This document shows positions 58,381-64,000 of a stretch of DNA of 64,000 nucleotides, piece by piece. Numbering within the stretch: the stretch's first letter is position 1; every line of letters begins with the position of its first letter. A model generated the notes under the pieces. That model searched no databases. It saw only the letters and a list, made by a program, of their open reading frames with translations, and was not told the DNA's origin. The stretch spans positions 62,001 to 126,000 of the forward strand of contig CACPJY010000002.1 in assembly GCA_902634405.1 (NCBI GenBank), read 5' to 3'. This stretch comes from an uncultured Synechococcaceae cyanobacterium. Its GTDB lineage: Bacteria > Cyanobacteriota > Cyanobacteriia > PCC-6307 > Cyanobiaceae. A program made the translations under genes and the position numbers.

Positions 58381-59372
58381 TATTTATTTTTACTATTGTA
58401 CGAATCAAGCCATTTTATCAATACCTCTTTTGTCATCCATGATTTATTTGTGTTGCTTGCGTAGCAAAAACCCTCTTCTACGGGTTTCCCTTGTTTGATT
58501 CGTTCTTGATCCTTAAAAAGGTTGTGAATTGCTGGGAGTATCTTGTAGTAACTTTTGTATTCATATGTGTATATAGCATCTTCGGAGCAAATCATTTGCT
58601 CATGTACTTTTTCTCCGGCTCTTATGCCTATAATTTGATGTTCTGCGTTAGGTGATATTGCTGTAGCAATATCACAGATGTTCATTGAAGGAATTTTTTT
58701 CACGTATATTTCTCCCCCTTGCATATCTTCAACTGCTTCCCAAACTAGGTCGACACCTTGTTCAAGAGTAATCATAAACCTGGTCATTCTTGGGTCAGTA
58801 ATTGTAAGTTTACCACTTGGAGCTTGGCTTAAAAAGAATGGGATTACTGATCCTCTGGACCCCATCACATTCCCATACCTTACTACTGAAAAAATAGTAC
58901 TTTCTTTATTGATTACTGAATTTGCTGCTACAAATAATTTATCAGATGCTAATTTTGTTGCACCATATAAATTTATTGGATTACATGCCTTGTCTGTAGA
59001 AAGAGCAACTACCTTTTTTACGTTTTGGTCTATGCAGGCCTCTATTAGGTTTGTAGCGCCGTAAATATTTGTCTTGATACACTCAATTGGATTATATTCT
59101 GCAGTAGGAACTATTTTTGTTGCTGCAGCATGAATCACGTAATCGACTCCAGTCAATGACCTCCTCAGCCTATCTCTATCTCTTACATCACCTATTATAA
59201 ATTTAACCCTTTGATCTGAATTATATTTTTGAGCCATTTCCCATTGCTTCATCTCATCTCTCGAGTAAACAATCAGTGACTTAGGAGAATATCTTTCGAG
59301 AGTTTTTGGTATAAATGTATTCCCAAATGAGCCAGTGCCCCCGGTGATTAAGATCGTGGAGTCCTTCTGCAC
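58380..59372 (-). CDS. pseB: UDP-GlcNAc 4,6-dehydratase (inverting), PseB (FlmA)-like
   Basis: LITGGTGSFGNTFIPKTLE; VYSRDEMKQWEMAQKY; ALSTDKACNPINLYGATKLASDKL. Confidence 0.93.
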   Translation of the reverse strand: MQKDSTILITGGTGSFGNTFIPKTLERYSPKSLIVYSRDEMKQWEMAQKYNSDQRVKFIIGDVRDRDRLRRSLTGVDYVIHAAATKIVPTAEYNPIECIKTNIYGATNLIEACIDQNVKKVVALSTDKACNPINLYGATKLASDKLFVAANSVINKESTIFSVVRYGNVMGSRGSVIPFFLSQAPSGKLTITDPRMTRFMITLEQGVDLVWEAVEDMQGGEIYVKKIPSMNICDIATAISPNAEHQIIGIRAGEKVHEQMICSEDAIYTYEYKSYYKILPAIHNLFKDQERIKQGKPVEEGFCYASNTNKSWMTKEVLIKWLDSYNSKNK

Positions 59373-59377
59373 TAAAC

Positions 59378-59626
59378 CTATCTCCTTTGACTTTCACTTT
59401 TTGGTAGACATATAGTCCTTATACCACCATTTTGAGCAATGCTTGCTAATGACCAACTTATCCCAATTGCTGAGGTGGCCATAATTATTATGCATGTGGT
59501 TTTAAAAATTTGGAGTAGGTCTCTACCATGCCTGCTTGCTAATGTATCGATCTCTGTATCTAACAGGTAGTTTGCTAGGAGTATTAACTTCTGTTTGGCC
59601 TTGTTTTTTAACTTTGTTTTTTCCAT
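59378..59626 (-). CDS. small hypothetical membrane protein
   Basis: Single hydrophobic segment; complete ORF. Confidence 0.4.
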   Translation of the reverse strand: MEKTKLKNKAKQKLILLANYLLDTEIDTLASRHGRDLLQIFKTTCIIIMATSAIGISWSLASIAQNGGIRTICLPKSESQRR

Positions 59627-59777
59627 GGATTATTTACTCCTTGAGTTGCTTAGTAATGTTAGATTTGTTATGGGTCATTCTTTCATGCTTAGTTAGGTGC
59701 CATTAATCTTACCATCTATCCTACAATAGGAAAACAATCAGTCTCACTCTGATTACGATAATCTTTTCCTTATAATT

Positions 59778-60821
59778 ATGCCTATATCTCCTTATCCATC
59801 TCAAAGCACAGATATTTCAGACAATTCATCTTCAATAAAAGTATCTCTAATTATTGGTTGTATATATCCTGATCTGGGTCGGTGTAAGTATCTCCTCACC
59901 AACTTAGGCTCAAATTTGAACCATATCGATGAAATAATATGTGTCATCTCTGGCCTTGATGATGATTCTCCTAAATTATTTGCACAAGATCTGGAAGCAC
60001 TATCTTCTGTTCAATTAACTGTAAAGAACTTTTCCAAAACTCTATTTCCTGGCGCAGCTAGAAATCATGGTATTACTTATTCCAACGGAAAATATTTAGC
60101 TTTTCTCGACGTTAGTACCATACCTCCTGATAATTGGCTTTTTGAGTCTTTAGTGTTGATCAAAAAATATCAAACTGATGCAATATTTGGCCGCACCATA
60201 TACTCAGGAAAAACTGTTTTTGAAAGGTCATTTATTGCTTCTACTTATGGTTTTAATCCTCTCTATACTTTGCCTGGTTCTATAGTAACCTCTTCATTTT
60301 TAGCTAAGACTGGTTTTTTTATACCTTCAGTAAGGGCCGGAGAAGATGCTGAGTGGATGGATAGATCTCTTCATTTTAATAAGAAGATCAAGGTACCTGA
60401 TGTACCTCCTCTTATATATATTAATTTACGAGATAAAAACTTAATTCAACTTCTTAAGAAATGGTATAGAAACTATAGAGCCTCTTCTCTCGATATCCTT
60501 TTGTATGAACATCAGCGTTATCTCTACATAGGCTTTGTTGCTCTTGTTGTATTTGGTATTGCCTTTTTCTGGAATTGGCAAGTTGCAGGATGGAATCAGG
60601 ATACTTATTTGTATATACCACATGCAACTAAAATTGCATTATCTAGTATAATTTCTATGTATATTATTTTTAGAAATATTGTATTACCTATCCGAAAGGG
60701 CCTACGTTTGAATCGAGAGCACCCTTTGACACTCTTATATGTACTCCTGATTAGTTTTTTGATAGATCTTATTAAATTTTCTGCCTATATAAACTCTACA
60801 GTAAGGCGTATTATTCGATAA
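59778..60821 (+). CDS. glycosyltransferase family 2
   Basis: FPGAARNHGITYSNGKYLAFLDVSTIPP; C-terminal TM segments. Confidence 0.85.
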   Translation: MPISPYPSQSTDISDNSSSIKVSLIIGCIYPDLGRCKYLLTNLGSNLNHIDEIICVISGLDDDSPKLFAQDLEALSSVQLTVKNFSKTLFPGAARNHGITYSNGKYLAFLDVSTIPPDNWLFESLVLIKKYQTDAIFGRTIYSGKTVFERSFIASTYGFNPLYTLPGSIVTSSFLAKTGFFIPSVRAGEDAEWMDRSLHFNKKIKVPDVPPLIYINLRDKNLIQLLKKWYRNYRASSLDILLYEHQRYLYIGFVALVVFGIAFFWNWQVAGWNQDTYLYIPHATKIALSSIISMYIIFRNIVLPIRKGLRLNREHPLTLLYVLLISFLIDLIKFSAYINSTVRRIIR

Positions 60822-60987
60822 TTTTACGATCTATTTCTATAAGCAAAGTTGTTTTAGCTATTCGGTTTGATTTTTCTCGAGTTTATCTTATGTGCTTTAT
60901 CATTTTTCTTGTCGTTGTATTATAGATTCTCGAGTGGGCTCACATTTTGAACTTCCTCTTTATTTTCTAGAAATTTAAGTTTTAATT

Positions 60988-62205
60988 ATGGCCAATTTGG
61001 CCCACGAAGTGCTTCCAGAATCTATAGGGATCGTCCACGATTGGTTCTCCCCCAATTCAATTGGAGGAGCTGAGCAGGTCGTCCAGACAATTGTGAAAGA
61101 TCTTGAGTCCAAAGGTCATTCCATTAATTTATCTGCGTTAGTTGATGGAGAAACTCACCTTAAGGAGAGTTGGCTTTCTGGACGAATTGTAAAGACTAGC
61201 TTCATTCAAAAACTTCCCTGGGGTGTCAAGCATGTTCAGAAGTATCTCCCACTTTTGCCTATTGCAATTGAGCAATTAGATGTATCTGATAGTTCCCTAG
61301 TTATTAGTAGTAGTCACCTTGTTGCTAAGGGAGTAATCACCTCTCCTTACCAATTGCACGTTAGTTATGTACATACTCCAGTTAGGTATGCTTGGGATCA
61401 AATGCATGTATACCTTGAGAAGTCTTTACTAGCAAAGAGTATTTTAGGACCGCTAATAAGGGCAAATTTACATTATCTTCGTCAATGGGATCAGTTGACT
61501 GGAGCAAGAGTTGATAGGTTAATAGCTAATTCCCGATTCACCGCTAGACGTATTTCTTCTTACTGGGGACGTCAAGCAGATGTTATTCACCCTCCAGTGC
61601 AAGTAGATAGTTTTGTTTGGGATAAACCTAGAGATGATTTTTATTTGTGCGTTTGTAGATTAGTACCTTATAAACGTGTAGATCTTTTGATCAGAGCATT
61701 CAATCTTCTTAAATTACCTCTTGTTGTCGTTGGTGATGGATCAGAAATTAATACGTTGAAGAAGCTTGCAGGCCCAACAATTCAATTGTTAGGCAGAACC
61801 AGTCAGCATGATGTTCAAGATCTTATGAGTAGGTGTAAAGCTTTTGTTTACGCAGGAATAGAAGATTTTGGTATTGCTCCGGTTGAAGCTATGGCATCAG
61901 GAGCACCTGTGATTGGCTTTAGGGGAGGAGGTTTACTTGATACTGTACGTTGCGCTGCTAGTGGTCATACATCCCCTACAGGTGTATTTTTTCATGAGCA
62001 ATCAGTTAAATCTATTTTTGATTGTATTAATTGGTTTGAAGACCGAAAGCTTTGGCGCGATTTGTCAGTTGAGACTATCCGCAAATGGTCAGAGGTGTTT
62101 CGACCAGAGGCATTTTCTAGAAGATTTAACTCATATTTGACATCTGCTTGGAAAGATCATCAAAACTCTTGTAATGTTGGGCCATGTAACTTTTTTGACT
62201 TATAG
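60988..62205 (+). CDS. glycosyltransferase family 4
   Basis: HDWFSPNSIGGAEQVVQTI; CRLVPYKRVDLLIRAF; EDFGIAPVEAMASGAPVIGFRGGG. Confidence 0.92.
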   Translation: MANLAHEVLPESIGIVHDWFSPNSIGGAEQVVQTIVKDLESKGHSINLSALVDGETHLKESWLSGRIVKTSFIQKLPWGVKHVQKYLPLLPIAIEQLDVSDSSLVISSSHLVAKGVITSPYQLHVSYVHTPVRYAWDQMHVYLEKSLLAKSILGPLIRANLHYLRQWDQLTGARVDRLIANSRFTARRISSYWGRQADVIHPPVQVDSFVWDKPRDDFYLCVCRLVPYKRVDLLIRAFNLLKLPLVVVGDGSEINTLKKLAGPTIQLLGRTSQHDVQDLMSRCKAFVYAGIEDFGIAPVEAMASGAPVIGFRGGGLLDTVRCAASGHTSPTGVFFHEQSVKSIFDCINWFEDRKLWRDLSVETIRKWSEVFRPEAFSRRFNSYLTSAWKDHQNSCNVGPCNFFDL

Positions 62206-62303
62206 ATCCTAATGCTTTGTTTTCTTCACCAAAGTGATTGTTTTGCTTATCCTTTTTCTACCAACATTTTTCCCATTTAATCCATAGCTAAGGAGATTAA
62301 AAT

Positions 62304-63008
62304 ATGATTATTACTCCTCAGGATCTTGACGAACTTAATTTTTCTCGATCATCATCTTCTGCTAATTTGCTAATAAGACAGCAAAGTCGATTTGGTAGAT
62401 CAATTAAACGGTGTGGAGATGTCTTTTTAGCCTTGTCAATGCTTACATTTGGTTTTCCTCTTTTTCTGCTAATTGCTCTACTTGTAAAATTTAGTTCCCC
62501 AGGCCCTGTTTTTTATATTCAGAAACGTGTTGGACGAGAGTATCGATATTTTGGGTGTATCAAATTTAGGACTATGAGGTTAGATGCAGAAAAGACTTTG
62601 ACCAAAGTTCTGGCTAATTCTCCTTCGATGAGGAAAGAGTTTGAAAGGGATTTCAAAATAAAAGATGACCCAAGGATAACATCAATTGGACGTTTTTTAC
62701 GAAGATCTAGCCTCGATGAATTACCTCAATTCCTAAATGTTTTAAAAGGAGAAATGAGTGTTGTTGGCCCAAGACCAATTGTTGAAAAAGAATTAGATAG
62801 ATATGGTAAATTCATGGATGAAGTAGCTTCTGTAAGGCCAGGATTAACAGGACTATGGCAAGTCAGTGGACGAAATAATCTTAGTTATAGAAAAAGAGTT
62901 TTACTTGATTTAGCTTATGCAAGAGGGCGTTCATTCCTATTAGACCTTGCTATAATTTTGCGTACCTTTGGAGTTCTTTTGTTCCCAATGGATAGAGGTG
63001 CTTATTAG
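62304..63008 (+). CDS. undecaprenyl-phosphate sugar phosphotransferase (WcaJ/RfbP-type)
   Basis: RCGDVFLALSMLTFGFPLFLLIALLVKFSSPGPVFYIQKRVGR; FRTMR; RRSSLDELPQFLNVLKGEMSVVGPRP. Confidence 0.95.
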   Translation: MIITPQDLDELNFSRSSSSANLLIRQQSRFGRSIKRCGDVFLALSMLTFGFPLFLLIALLVKFSSPGPVFYIQKRVGREYRYFGCIKFRTMRLDAEKTLTKVLANSPSMRKEFERDFKIKDDPRITSIGRFLRRSSLDELPQFLNVLKGEMSVVGPRPIVEKELDRYGKFMDEVASVRPGLTGLWQVSGRNNLSYRKRVLLDLAYARGRSFLLDLAIILRTFGVLLFPMDRGAY

Positions 63009-63940
63009 TTTATTATTAGCATTAAGACAATTGAAAATATCGCAGCTATTATTGACCATAATATTTGAAGCTTAAAGCTAATAAGAAATAATCTTTTTAT
63101 ATTATTTTCACTTGCATTTGGTGAATGAGCAGCAATTATATGCTTATCTTTTCTCTGGTTTTGGTAATAATATACACCCCCCATTCTTATATCAGCACAA
63201 TGAGCAAAGATCGCTTCGGAAAGACCTGCATTTGGTGATTCATATTTTGAACCTTCCCTCAACGTTTTTTTTATTATGAAAAACCATTTTTTGAATGGTT
63301 GAGAAACTATTGGCAGGGTTATAACAACCAATCTGCAGGGTATCCATACCATTATGTCATCAAAAACAGCGCTAGCTGTTCCCAGCCAACGAAGCTTTCC
63401 TTGTCGGTAACCAAGCATTGAATCAAGAGTGCTTGAAGCCTTGAAAATCCATGCAAAGGCCAAAGGCCCAGGCAGTGAGGTGTTAAATAACCATAAGGTT
63501 GAGCCTACTAACATCCAAAAAAGTGGTGCGAAAATCCCATCTACAGAATTTTCACTTGCACTTTCAGCGGCAGCTCTAAGAATTGAGCCTTTATCTAATT
63601 GAGAAACGTCTCTTCCAACAATTCTTTGAAGTTTTTTGCGAGCAATGATTAGATTTGATACGGTCTCATTGTTGTCAAGGGTTGTTATAATCCCTTCAAC
63701 TTCTTTGCGGAGCGATCTTGCTGCTAGTGCACTTGTTAGCGCAATTAAAAGAATCCCATAGCTAATAATTTGAGGAAGAAAAGAGTCCATTAATACAATT
63801 CTTTCTATAATCCAGCCGCAAAAACCACTGGCTAAAATAACTGTTGTACTAATAAGTAAACCCCCTACCCTAAGCAGAAATCTATTTTCTTTTGATAGGA
63901 ACTCTACTGGCCGTCGTAGAACATTTATAGCTTTTCCCAT
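63005..63940 (-). CDS. cobD/cbiB: adenosylcobinamide-phosphate synthase
   Basis: ESASENSVDGIFAPLFWMLVGS; FKASSTLDSMLGYR; SPNAGLSEAIFA. Confidence 0.93.
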   Translation of the reverse strand: MGKAINVLRRPVEFLSKENRFLLRVGGLLISTTVILASGFCGWIIERIVLMDSFLPQIISYGILLIALTSALAARSLRKEVEGIITTLDNNETVSNLIIARKKLQRIVGRDVSQLDKGSILRAAAESASENSVDGIFAPLFWMLVGSTLWLFNTSLPGPLAFAWIFKASSTLDSMLGYRQGKLRWLGTASAVFDDIMVWIPCRLVVITLPIVSQPFKKWFFIIKKTLREGSKYESPNAGLSEAIFAHCADIRMGGVYYYQNQRKDKHIIAAHSPNASENNIKRLFLISFKLQILWSIIAAIFSIVLMLIIN

Positions 63941-64000
63941 TACAACTACTGGATGGATTATCCAGTGAGGGTCCCCAACTAGTAAGTCTAGGACTAACGA

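Overview
The window is AT-rich DNA from a marine picocyanobacterium. Gene content suggests Prochlorococcus or a close relative (chlG, acsF, ycf54-like, mqo, SLH-porin); this is an inference from families, not a database match. The left part (~0.2-15 kb) is mostly core genome: lepA, hisF, ubiE/menG, rsmB, PBP1, chlG. The rest alternates core genes with accessory islands: glycan genes (15.5-20.3 kb and 53.4-63 kb), an iron block (35-39 kb: Fe3+-binding protein, PiuC-like dioxygenase, porin) and a cell-surface block (41-45 kb). The most interesting object is a ~10.0 kb putative integrative element at 22408-32443. It abuts the 3' end of tRNA-Ser(CGA) and is bounded by a 14-bp direct repeat (cggagagggtggga). 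A symmetric pair of arm-site-like repeats (tgtaccNNNNtttgtacca) lies 53/54 bp inside each core. The element has a tyrosine recombinase, a VapE-like SF3 helicase, an iteron-like (n)actac cluster next to AT-rich DNA, and cargo. The cargo includes an overlapping six-gene operon of small exported Cys proteins plus two zinc-ribbon proteins, and a membrane-DUF1810 fusion. The architecture resembles the tRNA-associated 'tycheposons' described from Prochlorococcus. Other notable points: a ycf54 / C-terminally extended [2Fe-2S] ferredoxin / acsF neighbourhood, a barrel-only inverse autotransporter next to a separate exported protein, a duplicated ~200-bp non-coding block, divergent genes with overlapping start codons, and several perfect hairpins.
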